Shown here in pieces: positions 9,748 to 18,053 of a stretch of DNA of 64,000 nucleotides. A program made the position numbers and the translations under genes. The stretch covers positions 119,640-183,639 of the forward strand of contig NZ_JAAAFX010000015.1 in NCBI RefSeq assembly GCF_019352895.1, in the 5' to 3' direction. The notes under the pieces are model-generated. The model was not told where the DNA came from, made no database searches, and was given only the letters and a program-made list of their open reading frames with translations. Numbering within the stretch: position 1 is the first letter of the stretch; each line of letters starts with the position of its first letter. The stretch comes from Variovorax boronicumulans (lineage in GTDB: Bacteria > Pseudomonadota > Gammaproteobacteria > Burkholderiales > Burkholderiaceae_C).

Positions 9748-10776
9748 CTATCGGTCCCAGCGCCGCAGGCCCAGCGTGCTGGCCATCTCCCTGTAGGCGG
9801 CCAACTGCCGCGCCACGAAGTCGTCCATGGCGGGCCCCGTCAGGGAGTACGGATAGAGCCGATGCCGGCTCCGCAGGGCTGCGTACTGCGGCGAGGCCAG
9901 CGCCTCCTGGAAGGCCGCGGCCCATTGGCGAGCCGCCTCCTGGGACACGTTGGCGCTGATGTACACGCCGCGCACGGTCGGCCAGACGATCTCGACGCCC
10001 TGCTCGCGCGCGGTGGGCACGCCCTGGAGCGCATCGCCCAGGCGGGTCGCCGACAGCACCGCGACGATGCGCACCGCGGCGCCGCCCGCGATGGCCTGAA
10101 GCGCTTCCGCGGCGTCGCCCGGGAAAACGTCGACGTGCTTGCCCTGCAGCGCGGCCAGCGCGTCGCCGCCGCCTTCGAAGGAGACAAAACGCATGGCCTT
10201 GGGGTCGCGGCCGGCGGCGCGGACCAGCAGGGCGGACTTCACCCAGTCCTGGCTGCCCACGGTGCCGCCCGAGCCGAAGACCACGCCCGAAGGGTCGCGG
10301 CGGATGGCGCTCATCACGTCCTGCAGCGTCTTGTAGGGCGAGTCGCGGTGCACGGCCACCACGCCGTAGTCGGTGCCCAGCGTGGCGAGCCAGTGCACGG
10401 CGTTGGCGGGGTGCGGGCCGAAGCGGCCCTGGGCGATGTTGAGCAGCGAGCCGCTGGAGAAGGCGACCAGCAGGTCCGTCCCACCCATGCGGCCCGTGGC
10501 CATGCGGTCGAAGGCTACGGCGCCGATGCCGCCGGGCATGAAGCGCTGGACCAGCGGCGGGCGCGTGGGGCGCACGATCTGCAGTGCGTCGCGCGCCAGC
10601 GCACAGGTCAGGTCGAAGCCGCCGCCGGCCTTGGCGGGGATCACGCATTCGGCGGGCGCGAGGCTCGGGTCCTGGGGTTGGGCGTACAGGGCGGCGCCGG
10701 GCAGGGGCAGCAGCAGCGAGGCGCCTGCGCGCAGCAGGAGGGTGCGCCGCTGGCGCATGAACGACAACGAGGTCAT
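9748..10776 (-). CDS. Bug/TctC-family periplasmic solute-binding protein
   Basis: A 342-residue protein with a signal peptide: arginine-rich start, hydrophobic LLLRAGASLLLPLPGAALYAQ, cleavage after the ALYAQ region. Family marks are PAKAGGGFDLTCALARDAL, PGGIGAVAFDRMATGR and YGVVAVHRDSPYKTLQDVM. Bug proteins bind small carboxylates in the periplasm; no tctAB permease genes are present, so it may act as a sensor subunit. Its ATG overlaps the TGA of the sensor-kinase gene (ATGA at 10773-10776), making regulator, kinase and binding protein one operon. The start could also be the Met seven codons later. The ligand cannot be read. Confidence 0.88.
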   Translation of the reverse strand: MTSLSFMRQRRTLLLRAGASLLLPLPGAALYAQPQDPSLAPAECVIPAKAGGGFDLTCALARDALQIVRPTRPPLVQRFMPGGIGAVAFDRMATGRMGGTDLLVAFSSGSLLNIAQGRFGPHPANAVHWLATLGTDYGVVAVHRDSPYKTLQDVMSAIRRDPSGVVFGSGGTVGSQDWVKSALLVRAAGRDPKAMRFVSFEGGGDALAALQGKHVDVFPGDAAEALQAIAGGAAVRIVAVLSATRLGDALQGVPTAREQGVEIVWPTVRGVYISANVSQEAARQWAAAFQEALASPQYAALRSRHRLYPYSLTGPAMDDFVARQLAAYREMASTLGLRRWDR

Positions 10777-12272
10777 GCCATCGGCTCCTTGTTTGTCATC
10801 GCCGTCACAGCCGACGCGGGCAGCTTGGGCCACCAGAGGCTCGCGCGCAGGCCTGTGTTGTCGTTCTTGTCGTCGCCGTCGTTCACGCCGCCCAGCCGTA
10901 ACCCGCCCCCATGCCGCTGCGCGATCGAGGCCGCGATGGCCAGACCCAGGCCCGAGCCACCCTGTGCCGCGCGCCGGCCGCGGCGGAAGCGTTGGCCAAT
11001 CGAGGCCAGCTCGTCCTCGCTCATGCCGGGGCCGTTGTCTTCCACGCTGAGCTGCCATTGCGCGGCATCGTCGTCGCGCGCATCGAGCGTGACCTTGCCG
11101 TGTTCGGGCGTGTAGATCAGCGCGTTCGCCACCAGGTTGCCCAGCGCCTCGCGCAGCAGGGCGGCGTCGGCCACCGCGGGGCCATGCAGCGCGAGCGGGG
11201 CGATGCCGAGGTCGATGTGCCTGGCGCGCGCCATCGGCAGCAGGCCCAGCGCCACCTCGCGCAGCAGTTCGGCCAGGTCGACCGTCTCGAGCTCGAGCGA
11301 CGCGGTGTCGGAGCGGCCCAGGGCCAGCAACTGCTGGGTGGTGCGCGTCACACGGCCGATCTCGATGCGCATGCCTTCGAGCGCGGCCTTGAGTTCCTTC
11401 GGGTCGTCCTCGCGCTGCGCGTAGTCGGCCTGCATCTGCAAGGTGGTCAGGTGGGTGCGCAGCTGGTGCGAGGCATCGTCGAGGAACTGGCGCTGCTGCG
11501 TCACCAGCGCCTTGGTGCGCGCCATGTGCTGGTTCACCGCGCTCACCAGCGGCCGGATGTCGGCGGGGATGGCCACTTCCTCGATCTGCGTGAGGTCGTC
11601 GGGGTGCCGCGCCTGCACTTCGCGCGCAAAGCGGCGCAAGGGTCGCAGCGCCGCGACCAGGCCAAGCGAGGTGGCGAGCATCAGCGCGGCCAGCACCAGG
11701 GAGTCGCGCAGCGCGGCGCGGCGCACGAAGCGCGCGGTGAAGTCCTGGCGCGACTTGGTGCTCTCGCCCACCTGCACCAGCACGCTGCGGCCGCCGTCCT
11801 CCTTTGCCGAGGGGAGGTCGAGCGCGCGGCGGTAGGCCGCGAAGCGCACGGGCTCGCCGAAGTACTCGGCGTCGTAGAACACCGGCACGCCGGGCGCAAG
11901 CGCGGTGGGCGGCTCGGGCAGGTCGGCGCTGCCCAGCTCGACCAGGCCGTCGGAGGTCGCGACGCGGAAGTACACGCGCCCGCTCGCCGTGAGCTCGAAG
12001 AACTCGAACATCGTGTACGGCAGCTCGACCGACAGGCCGCCCGAGGCGGTCGAGATGTTGGCATCGATGGCCTTGAGCGCGCCCAGCACCGAGCGGTCGT
12101 AGGCGGCGTTGGCGGCGCCCAATGCGTCGTGGCGCGTGAGCCAGAGTTCGGAGGCGGTGACGATCAGCAGCGCCGGCACCAGCATCAGCGCCAGGCGCTG
12201 CCACAGGCTCGCGCGCTGGAACCAGGCGCGCGCGGGGCGCAGGCGATGCACGCCGAGGCTGGAGGCGGGCAC
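10773..12272 (-). CDS. TctE-like membrane sensor histidine kinase
   Basis: A 499-residue protein. One transmembrane helix is near residues 27-45, a periplasmic 2CSK_N-type sensor domain runs to about 185 (with YFRVATSDGLVELG and VPVFYDAEYFGEPVR), and a second helix is near 190-209. The H-box DDASHQLRTHLTTL has His269, the N-box is LGNLVANALIYTP and the G-box GGSGLGLAI. The architecture is that of TctE/QseC kinases. The GTG start at 12270-12272 abuts the stop codon of the regulator gene with no gap, and the gene overlaps the Bug gene by 4 bases. Phosphotransfer to the adjacent regulator is inferred from the operon. Confidence 0.92.
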   Translation of the reverse strand: MPASSLGVHRLRPARAWFQRASLWQRLALMLVPALLIVTASELWLTRHDALGAANAAYDRSVLGALKAIDANISTASGGLSVELPYTMFEFFELTASGRVYFRVATSDGLVELGSADLPEPPTALAPGVPVFYDAEYFGEPVRFAAYRRALDLPSAKEDGGRSVLVQVGESTKSRQDFTARFVRRAALRDSLVLAALMLATSLGLVAALRPLRRFAREVQARHPDDLTQIEEVAIPADIRPLVSAVNQHMARTKALVTQQRQFLDDASHQLRTHLTTLQMQADYAQREDDPKELKAALEGMRIEIGRVTRTTQQLLALGRSDTASLELETVDLAELLREVALGLLPMARARHIDLGIAPLALHGPAVADAALLREALGNLVANALIYTPEHGKVTLDARDDDAAQWQLSVEDNGPGMSEDELASIGQRFRRGRRAAQGGSGLGLAIAASIAQRHGGGLRLGGVNDGDDKNDNTGLRASLWWPKLPASAVTAMTNKEPMA

Positions 12273-12938
12273 CTAGCTCGCTTCCAGCGCGTAGCCCAGC
12301 CCGCGCATGGTGACGATGCGCACGGCGCTGCCTTCGAGGCGCTTGCGCAGCCGGTGCACGATCACCTCGACAGCCTCGGGATGGATGTCTTCCTCGTCGG
12401 AGAACACGCGGTCGAGGATCTGCTGTTTCGACAGCGGCTCGCCGCTGCGCTGGGCCAGCACGCGCAGCACCGACAGCTCGCGCGGCGACAGCGCGAGCAC
12501 TTCGCCGTCGAGGTGGAATTGCCGCTTGGTGCCGTCGAACACCAGCGGCCCGCAGGCGAGCCGCGGATGCTCGATGCCGCGCGCGCGGCGCACCAGCGCA
12601 TGCAGCCGCGCCTCGAGCTCGGCCAGCTGGAAGGGCTTGGCGAGGAAGTCGTCGGCACCGGCATTGAGCGAGCCCACTCGCTCGGTCAGCGAATCGCGCG
12701 CCGTGAGGATCAGCGCGGGCAGGCGCTGGTCGCGCTTGCGCAGCCGCTCGAGCACGGTGTGGCCGTCCATGCCGGGCAGGCCCAGGTCGAGGACCACCGC
12801 GTCGTGGTCGCGGGCCTGCAGGGCCTGGTCGGCCAGCCGCCCGTCGTCGACCCATTCGACCTGGATGCCCGCGCGCTCGAGCGCGCGGCTGAGCCAGGTG
12901 CCGAGGCTGTGTTCGTCTTCCGCGAGCAGGATGCGCAT
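12273..12938 (-). CDS. OmpR/TctD-family response regulator
   Basis: A 221-residue protein. The receiver domain has the acidic pair in MRILLAEDEH, phospho-acceptor Asp51 in VVLDLGLPGMDG, a switch threonine in LILTARDS and Lys in FLAKPFQ. The C-terminal winged helix contains LSPRELSVLRVLAQRSGEPLSKQQIL and RLRKRLEG. It is the first gene of the operon with the sensor kinase and Bug protein. TctDE systems commonly control uptake of tricarboxylates; the target here is unknown, and no transporter genes other than the Bug gene adjoin it. Confidence 0.94.
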   Translation of the reverse strand: MRILLAEDEHSLGTWLSRALERAGIQVEWVDDGRLADQALQARDHDAVVLDLGLPGMDGHTVLERLRKRDQRLPALILTARDSLTERVGSLNAGADDFLAKPFQLAELEARLHALVRRARGIEHPRLACGPLVFDGTKRQFHLDGEVLALSPRELSVLRVLAQRSGEPLSKQQILDRVFSDEEDIHPEAVEVIVHRLRKRLEGSAVRIVTMRGLGYALEAS

Positions 12939-13323
12939 GGCGCGATGCTAGCGTCGCGGCGGAGGCGATCGCAACGCTGCAAACCCTGCAGATCGGGGGC
13001 GTGGCCTGGCCGTGTGTGGGGGGTGATGTCGGCGCGCGCGGCGACCGTGTTGCTGCACCTTTGACCATCGCCAATGTGCTGCAGCAAGGCCGAGCGCGCG
13101 GTCGCCTGCCGTGAATCGGTGCTCGCGCCGCCTTCGATGTGCGCGGCGCCAGGGTTGCCAGGGCTGGGCACATCCTGTTTCTTCACCCTTCGACAAACCC
13201 GGCAAAGGCTTCCGCCGCCGCGCGGGCCTGTTACGGTGGTCCGTGGTCATTCAAGGCAGGCCGACGTTTCTGCTGACCATGCCGGCGCGCCACAGCGCCG
13301 GGCGGAAGTTCAAGGAGAGTGAA
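12939..13323 (+). other. Intergenic region, 385 bp, between divergent genes
   Basis: This lies between the response-regulator operon (minus) and a small zinc-ribbon gene (plus). It must hold both promoters, but I cannot pick convincing -35/-10 pairs. The reading frame of the small gene stays open upstream to ATG 13279 and beyond, but the peptide there does not look like a conserved protein. No RNA gene or strong hairpin is seen. Confidence 0.4.
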
Positions 13324-13524
13324 TTGCAGTTCCTGAAACGTCGGTGCGCCTGCGCGCCGCAACGGCTCGAACGGGTCAAGCGCAGCCCCTGGATGCGACT
13401 GCTGCCGGGCGTCAGGGCCTACCAATGCCAGGTCTGCGGCGCGCGGTTCCTGGCGTTCAGGAAGATCGTCGGCGAGATCGCCGTTGCGCAACGCCGCGAG
13501 GCCTTCGGCAGCAGGCCGCCCTGA
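13324..13524 (+). CDS. Small zinc-ribbon-like protein, TTG start
   Basis: A 66-residue protein with a Cys pair CAC near residues 7-9 and a second pair CQVC near 37-40. Between them is the sequence RVKRSPWMRLLPGVRAYQC. This pattern (Cys pair, a charged WMRLLPG turn, Tyr-x-Cys-x-x-Cys) recurs in small zinc-ribbon proteins of Burkholderiales. I chose the TTG at 13324 because AAGGAG lies 6 bases upstream (13312-13317). An in-frame ATG at 13279 would add 15 residues but has no ribosome-binding site. The function is unknown; it may bind a metal or nucleic acid. Confidence 0.55.
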   Translation: MQFLKRRCACAPQRLERVKRSPWMRLLPGVRAYQCQVCGARFLAFRKIVGEIAVAQRREAFGSRPP

Positions 13525-13649
13525 AGCGGGTTTGGCCTTGGAGGGAGTCGCTTCCCCTTGGCCCCGGTCCATTCGACTGCTTGTCCTTTCGGCTAACCGT
13601 CGCGCGCTTGGCGCGTTGCTCCCAACGCCACGGTTTGCCGGCACGGCCG

Positions 13650-13790
13650 CTACCGCTTCTTGTCCGGCTGCCGCGTATCCGTAGGCAACTCCGCAGGAGT
13701 CTTCCCGTCGGGGTTGCTGCCCGCCCGCGGCGTCGGCACCTCCTTGGGATCGGGGCTGCCGGGCCGCTGGGGTCCTCTGCGCTGGGTCAT
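13650..13790 (-). CDS. Small hypothetical Pro/Lys-rich protein (46 aa)
   Basis: This short frame starts with MTQRRGPQRPGSPDPKEVP and ends with TDTRQPDKKR; it is entirely hydrophilic, with no cysteine and no hydrophobic segment. AGGAG sits 7 bases before the ATG, a good spacing. It lies downstream of the hemerythrin gene on the same strand (59-base gap) and may be cotranscribed. Small disordered basic proteins of this sort are often found among stress genes in Burkholderiales. I do not recognise the family. Confidence 0.45.
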   Translation of the reverse strand: MTQRRGPQRPGSPDPKEVPTPRAGSNPDGKTPAELPTDTRQPDKKR

Positions 13791-13849
13791 GGCATCTCCT
13801 GGATGTGTTCGAGTGAACGGCTGCTTCTTCAGCGCGCCGGGGCTCCTCG

Positions 13850-14338
13850 TCAGGCGGCGACCGCCATTTCGGACATGAGTTCTTCCTTGCGGGCCTGCAG
13901 CTCGTGGCGCATGGCGACCAGGTCCAGGTTGCGGGCGGCCCGTGCCTTCACGAAGATCTCGTTGCGCTCTTCCTTCACATGGTGGTCGATGTACTCGCCG
14001 AGCACGATGACCTTGGCGCACCACTTGCTGTCGTTCTCGTCGCCGTCGCGGATCTGGGCGATCAGGTCCTTGGCGCTCGCATGCTCGACCTCGGCCTCGT
14101 CGAGCAGGTCCTCGGCCTTCGCCGCGGCCCGCAGGGCCGGGTAGAAGATCTCTTCCTCGATCTGCGCATGGACGCTGAGCTCCAGGCAGATCTGGTCCGC
14201 CAGCTGGCGGCGCTTGGCAGGCGCCGTCTTGGCCTTGGATTCGGCCAGGGGCTCGAACTCCTTGAAGAGCTTCTTGACGGCACGGTGGTCGGCATCGAGC
14301 AGGCTGCAGGCATCGGCGGGGGCGCGGGGGGTGGTCAT
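13850..14338 (-). CDS. Hemerythrin HHE cation-binding domain protein
   Basis: A 162-residue all-helical protein. Expected di-iron ligands are visible: His in LLDADHRAVKKLFKEFE near residue 17, an HxxxE in SVHAQIEEEIFYP, and HHVKEERNEIF later, matching the repeated HHE motif. Such proteins bind O2 or NO or store iron under stress. The ATG at 14338 follows a GGAAC weak ribosome-binding site. The gene is transcribed away from the PfpI-type gene across a 288-bp divergent spacer, suggesting joint stress regulation. The exact function is undetermined. Confidence 0.88.
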   Translation of the reverse strand: MTTPRAPADACSLLDADHRAVKKLFKEFEPLAESKAKTAPAKRRQLADQICLELSVHAQIEEEIFYPALRAAAKAEDLLDEAEVEHASAKDLIAQIRDGDENDSKWCAKVIVLGEYIDHHVKEERNEIFVKARAARNLDLVAMRHELQARKEELMSEMAVAA

Positions 14339-14626
14339 GGGGTGTTCCGTTGTGTGCGTGGGAACTGGAACATCCGCCTGGGTCGCAACGCCTTGCGTAG
14401 GACCAGCGCGCTCGAAGCGCGAGGTGGCCGGAGGACACGGCACGGCGCTCCGAAGGCGCCGGGGCCTCGCCGGCCTTGGCGGCGTGCAGCGGCCTCGTGG
14501 CTCGACCCACACCGTCGAAACGTCCGACACGCAGGCCGCCCCTGCGCTGATACGGCGTCATGTTCAGCGGAGTAGCTTGAGTTCTTGGACATTCGACCCC
14601 AAACCCCTAGACATGGAAGGTGCCCC

Positions 14627-15208
14627 ATGAGCACAACGACAACCTCACACAACGCCCTCGCCGGCCTCAAGGTCGCCATCCTGGTGACCGACGGCTTCGA
14701 ACAGGTCGAGATGACCGACCCGCGCCAGGCATTGATCGCGCAGGGCGCCGAGACCGCGATCGTCTCGCCGATGGATGGCAGCGTGCGCGGCTGGAAGCAC
14801 CACGACCCGGCGGATATTTTCGAGGTCGACGTCGCCCTGAAGCACGCCAAGCCGGCCGACTACGACGCGTTGTTGCTCCCCGGCGGCGTCGTGAACCCCG
14901 ACGCGCTGCGCATCGACGAGCGCGCCATCGCTTTCGTCAAGGCTTTCGTGGAAGCCGGAAAACCCATCGCCGCGATCTGCCACGGGCCTTGGACGCTGAT
15001 CAACGCCGGGGGCGTGAAGGGCAAGCAGGTGACCTCATGGCCCTCGCTGCGCGTCGATCTCGAGAACGCAGGCGCCGAGTGGCGCGATGTGGAGGTGGTG
15101 GTGGCGCCCCAGCTGGTCACCAGCCGCAAGCCGGACGACCTGCCGGCCTTCGACCGCGAGATGGTCAAGCTGTTCGCGAGCGCGGGCACACGCAAGGCAA
15201 GGAGTTGA
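14627..15208 (+). CDS. PfpI/DJ-1-family protein (type 1 glutamine amidotransferase-like)
   Basis: A 193-residue protein. The nucleophile elbow AICHGPW carries Cys118, and the conserved acidic residue of the family is Glu25 in DGFEQVEMTDPR. LLLPGGVVNPDALR is also diagnostic. Members (YhbO, PfpI, general stress protein 18) act as protein or nucleic-acid deglycases or chaperone-like stress proteins; the precise activity is disputed in the field. The start ATG follows GGAAGG at good spacing. It is followed 31 bases on by a small gene with its own ribosome-binding site. Confidence 0.9.
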   Translation: MSTTTTSHNALAGLKVAILVTDGFEQVEMTDPRQALIAQGAETAIVSPMDGSVRGWKHHDPADIFEVDVALKHAKPADYDALLLPGGVVNPDALRIDERAIAFVKAFVEAGKPIAAICHGPWTLINAGGVKGKQVTSWPSLRVDLENAGAEWRDVEVVVAPQLVTSRKPDDLPAFDREMVKLFASAGTRKARS

Positions 15209-15239
15209 GGGCCGGGCAGGGCTTGCGCAGGAGCAGCGC

Positions 15240-15449
15240 ATGAACGCGGAAAAGACGCCCGACAAGGCAGATGCGGCGGACAACAAGACACTGCGCAAGC
15301 GCTCGCGTGCCAGCGAACGCATCGACGCGCTGGACCGGCTGGAGGCGGCGTCCGTGCGGCGCACCGACGAGACCTTCCTGCGCTGCGGTGGGCCGCGGCC
15401 GATGAAACCTCAGCGTCCCTCGGCAAAGAGGGCCGCACCGAAGCGATAG
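15240..15449 (+). CDS. Small charged hypothetical protein (69 aa)
   Basis: The ATG follows AGGAG by about 7 bases, and the gene lies 31 bases after the PfpI-type gene on the same strand, so it is probably cotranscribed. The peptide is rich in Lys, Arg, Asp and Glu (MNAEKTPDKADAADNKTLRK at the start, PSAKRAAPKR at the end), with one Cys and no hydrophobic stretch. It is likely disordered. I do not recognise it; the context suggests a stress-associated role. Confidence 0.5.
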   Translation: MNAEKTPDKADAADNKTLRKRSRASERIDALDRLEAASVRRTDETFLRCGGPRPMKPQRPSAKRAAPKR

Positions 15450-15478
15450 CCGGCAGCGGGCCCCGCAGCGCGCAGCCT

Positions 15479-16495
15479 TCAGTCCGGCTTGATGTTCGCG
15501 CGCGCGATCACCTTCTTCCAGCGCTCCTGCTCGATGGCGATGAACTTGGCGAACTCCTCGGGTTTGTCGCCCACGGACTCGGCCGCATCGCCGCGCAGCC
15601 GCTCGATCACGGCCGAGGTCTTGGCCGCCTTCATCGTCTCCTGCGACAGCTTGGCGATGTGGGCGGCCGGCATGTTGGCCGGCGCCAGCATGCCGTACCA
15701 CTGCGTCATCTCGAAGCCGGGAAAGCCTTGCTCGGCCACGGTCGGCACGTCGGGCAGCTGGGGCAGGCGCTTGGCCGAGCCGGTGGCGATGCAGCGCACC
15801 TTGCCGGCCTTGATGAAGGGGATGATCGCGGCCGCGCCGATGGCAGAGGCCTCGAGTCGGCCCGAGAGCAGGTCGGTCAGCATGGGGCCGGTGCCGCGGT
15901 AGGGCACGTGCAGCATGAACACGCCCGAGGTGATCTTGAGGTACTCGAAGGCCAGGTGGCCCGCGCTGCCGTTGCCTGCCGAGCCGTAGCTGAGCTTGCC
16001 CGGGTTCTTCTTCGCGTAGGCGATGAACTCGGTGAGGTTCTTCGCCGGCACGTCGGGGTGCACCACGTAGAGGCTCGGCACCTTGGCCAGCAGGCTCACC
16101 GGCTTGAAGTCCTTGTTGGCGTCGTAGGGCAGCTTGTCAAAGATGTAGGGGTTGACGGCCAGCGTGCCGATGTGGCCCAGGATGATCGTGTGCTGGTCTT
16201 CGCTGCGCGCCACTTCCGACATCGCGATGTTGCCCGCCGCACCGGGCTTGTTGTCGACGAAGACGCTCTGGCCCAGCGTGTTCGACAGCTCGGCCGCGGT
16301 CGAGCGCGCCACGATCTCCGAACTGCCGCCCGGTGCGAAGGGCACGACGAAGCGGATCGACTTGCTGGGCCAGGCCGGCTGTGCCAGCGAGGCCGCCGGC
16401 AACGCGCCGCCCAGGCCCAGCGCGCCGGCGAACTGGAGCAAGGTCCTGCGGGAAGGGTGCGTGGCTTCGCTCACGGCGGGTGCGTTGTCGAACAT
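15479..16495 (-). CDS. Bug/TctC-family solute-binding protein
   Basis: A 338-residue protein with an arginine-containing signal peptide (SRRTLLQFAGALGLGGALPAASLAQP) of twin-arginine-like form. Mature-protein marks are the SIRFVVPFAPGGSSEIVAR segment, KPGAAGNIAMSEVARS, YGSAGNGSAGHLAFEYLK and VPYRGTGPMLTDLLSGR, all classic for the tripartite-tricarboxylate receptor family. There is no tctAB nearby. It lies 232 bases downstream of an MFS permease gene on the same strand; a shared role in carboxylate uptake is possible but unproven. Confidence 0.93.
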   Translation of the reverse strand: MFDNAPAVSEATHPSRRTLLQFAGALGLGGALPAASLAQPAWPSKSIRFVVPFAPGGSSEIVARSTAAELSNTLGQSVFVDNKPGAAGNIAMSEVARSEDQHTIILGHIGTLAVNPYIFDKLPYDANKDFKPVSLLAKVPSLYVVHPDVPAKNLTEFIAYAKKNPGKLSYGSAGNGSAGHLAFEYLKITSGVFMLHVPYRGTGPMLTDLLSGRLEASAIGAAAIIPFIKAGKVRCIATGSAKRLPQLPDVPTVAEQGFPGFEMTQWYGMLAPANMPAAHIAKLSQETMKAAKTSAVIERLRGDAAESVGDKPEEFAKFIAIEQERWKKVIARANIKPD

Positions 16496-16727
16496 GTGGG
16501 GTGTCTCTGATTGTTGGAGGAGTTGCCGATACTGCGCGAAGGAAGCTTTCAGAAGGCTGTCAGCTGTCGCCCCGGGGCGCAGGAGGCGCAGCGCGCAGGC
16601 CCTGCAGCGCCCTCGAGTCGAAGGCTTGCGGGCGGGACCTCGTGCGGTCCCGAGCGCTCGTGCAGCCGCGGTCGATCGCGCCGCGCACCGTCGGCAGGCG
16701 ATGCGCCCGGTTCCCCGGCACGCCCCC

Positions 16728-18053
16728 TCAAACCGCCTGCTGCGCCTCCCGCCGCCGCCGATGCCGGGGTTCCTCGATGCGTAGGACCATGGCGATCGCC
16801 AGGGCCTTGAAACCGAGCGCCAGCCAGAAGATGGGCGGGTAGCCCCAGGTCGTGGCGATGAGGCCACCCATGAGCGGGCCCAGCGCCATCATCAGGTGCG
16901 ATGCGGTGTCGGACACGGCGATGAGCATGGGCAGTTCGTGCGCCTTGCCGAACTCCAGCACGAAGTTCTGCGCCGCGACCTGGTAGCCGCCAAAGCCTGC
17001 CCCGAGGCCGCAGAAGGCCAGGATGAACACCGGCATCGAGGCGCCCAGGATCAGCAGCAGCGTGGCGCTCGACCACACGCAGACGCTGAGGATGAACACC
17101 AGGCGGTAGCCGTGGCGGTCGGCGATCTTGCCCCACAGCAGGTTGCTGATCGTCTGCGAGAGCAGGAAGGCCAGCGAGAAGTAGCCCAGGGCCGCGCCGG
17201 AGAGGCTCACGTACTTGCCCACGTGCAGGATATAGAAGGGCACGGCCGACGTGCCCAGCGCGGCCAGCGCGCGCGCGAAGAAGAAGCGGCGGTAGTGCGG
17301 GTCGGCGCGCAGCAGCGCGGGCACGTCGGCCAGGCGCTGCAGCAGGCTGGAGGGTGCGGCGCGCACCGACAGCGACTTGGGCTCGCGCACGAAGGTCAGG
17401 GCGCTGATGCCGACGCTCGTGAGCACGAAGGCCAGCAGGAAAGTCGAGCCGTAGCCGCTGCCGAAGGCGTTGGAGCCCACGAGGTACTCGCCGCCCAGGT
17501 AGGCGACGCCCGAGGCCGTCAGCCCGCCGAGGAAGTTGCGCATGCCGGTGAGCCGCCCGCGCTGGTTGACCGGGATCACCTTGGACATCAGCACGCTGAA
17601 GGTCACGCCCTGCATGCCGCCGAAGAAGCCGAAGAGTCCGAGGAAGACGCAGGCGGCGCTCAGCGCCCACTGGCCCGAGAGCAGGAAGGCGCTGAGTGCA
17701 AGACCCAGGATCTGCAGGCGCATGAGCCAGCCGACCGAATACACCACCCGCATCACGTGGTCCCGGTGCTCGATCAGCGTCGCGCCCCAGATCGACGACA
17801 GCGCCATGCCGATGAACTGCGCGCCCAGGGCCAGTCCGACCGCGACCTTCGAGCCCGAGAGCATGTAGATGTAGGCGGGCACGAAGGTCGGGGCGCTCAT
17901 CAGCCGGAACCCCGTCATGCCGAGCATGCCGTGCGCCAGGTTGGCCGCGAAGTTGCGCGGCAGGTCGCGCATGACCTGCTCGTTGTAGAGCGCCTCGTCG
18001 CTGGCGGAGCCCTCGATCGTCGCGGCGGCGCTGGGGGTGTCGAGCTTGTTCAT
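16728..18053 (-). CDS. MFS permease
   Basis: A 441-residue protein with about twelve hydrophobic segments (such as VFLGLFGFFGGMQGVTFSVL and AFLLSQTISNLLWGKIADRHG). The loop motif GKIADRHGYR resembles the MFS signature GxxaDrxGrr. The N-terminal 45 residues are hydrophilic. The ATG at 18053 overlaps the TGA of the preceding hydrolase-like gene (ATGA), so the two are translationally coupled. The substrate cannot be told; proximity to a Bug protein and the dicarboxylate cluster hints at an organic acid or drug-like compound. Confidence 0.85.
   Translation of the reverse strand: MNKLDTPSAAATIEGSASDEALYNEQVMRDLPRNFAANLAHGMLGMTGFRLMSAPTFVPAYIYMLSGSKVAVGLALGAQFIGMALSSIWGATLIEHRDHVMRVVYSVGWLMRLQILGLALSAFLLSGQWALSAACVFLGLFGFFGGMQGVTFSVLMSKVIPVNQRGRLTGMRNFLGGLTASGVAYLGGEYLVGSNAFGSGYGSTFLLAFVLTSVGISALTFVREPKSLSVRAAPSSLLQRLADVPALLRADPHYRRFFFARALAALGTSAVPFYILHVGKYVSLSGAALGYFSLAFLLSQTISNLLWGKIADRHGYRLVFILSVCVWSSATLLLILGASMPVFILAFCGLGAGFGGYQVAAQNFVLEFGKAHELPMLIAVSDTASHLMMALGPLMGGLIATTWGYPPIFWLALGFKALAIAMVLRIEEPRHRRRREAQQAV

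Noticed and set aside
9748..13173. A 1141-codon frame that joins the Bug gene to antisense-like sequence
   Set aside because: Only its last 342 codons are a real protein. The upstream part lies in the wrong frame of the kinase and regulator genes and is Arg/Ala/Pro-rich filler.
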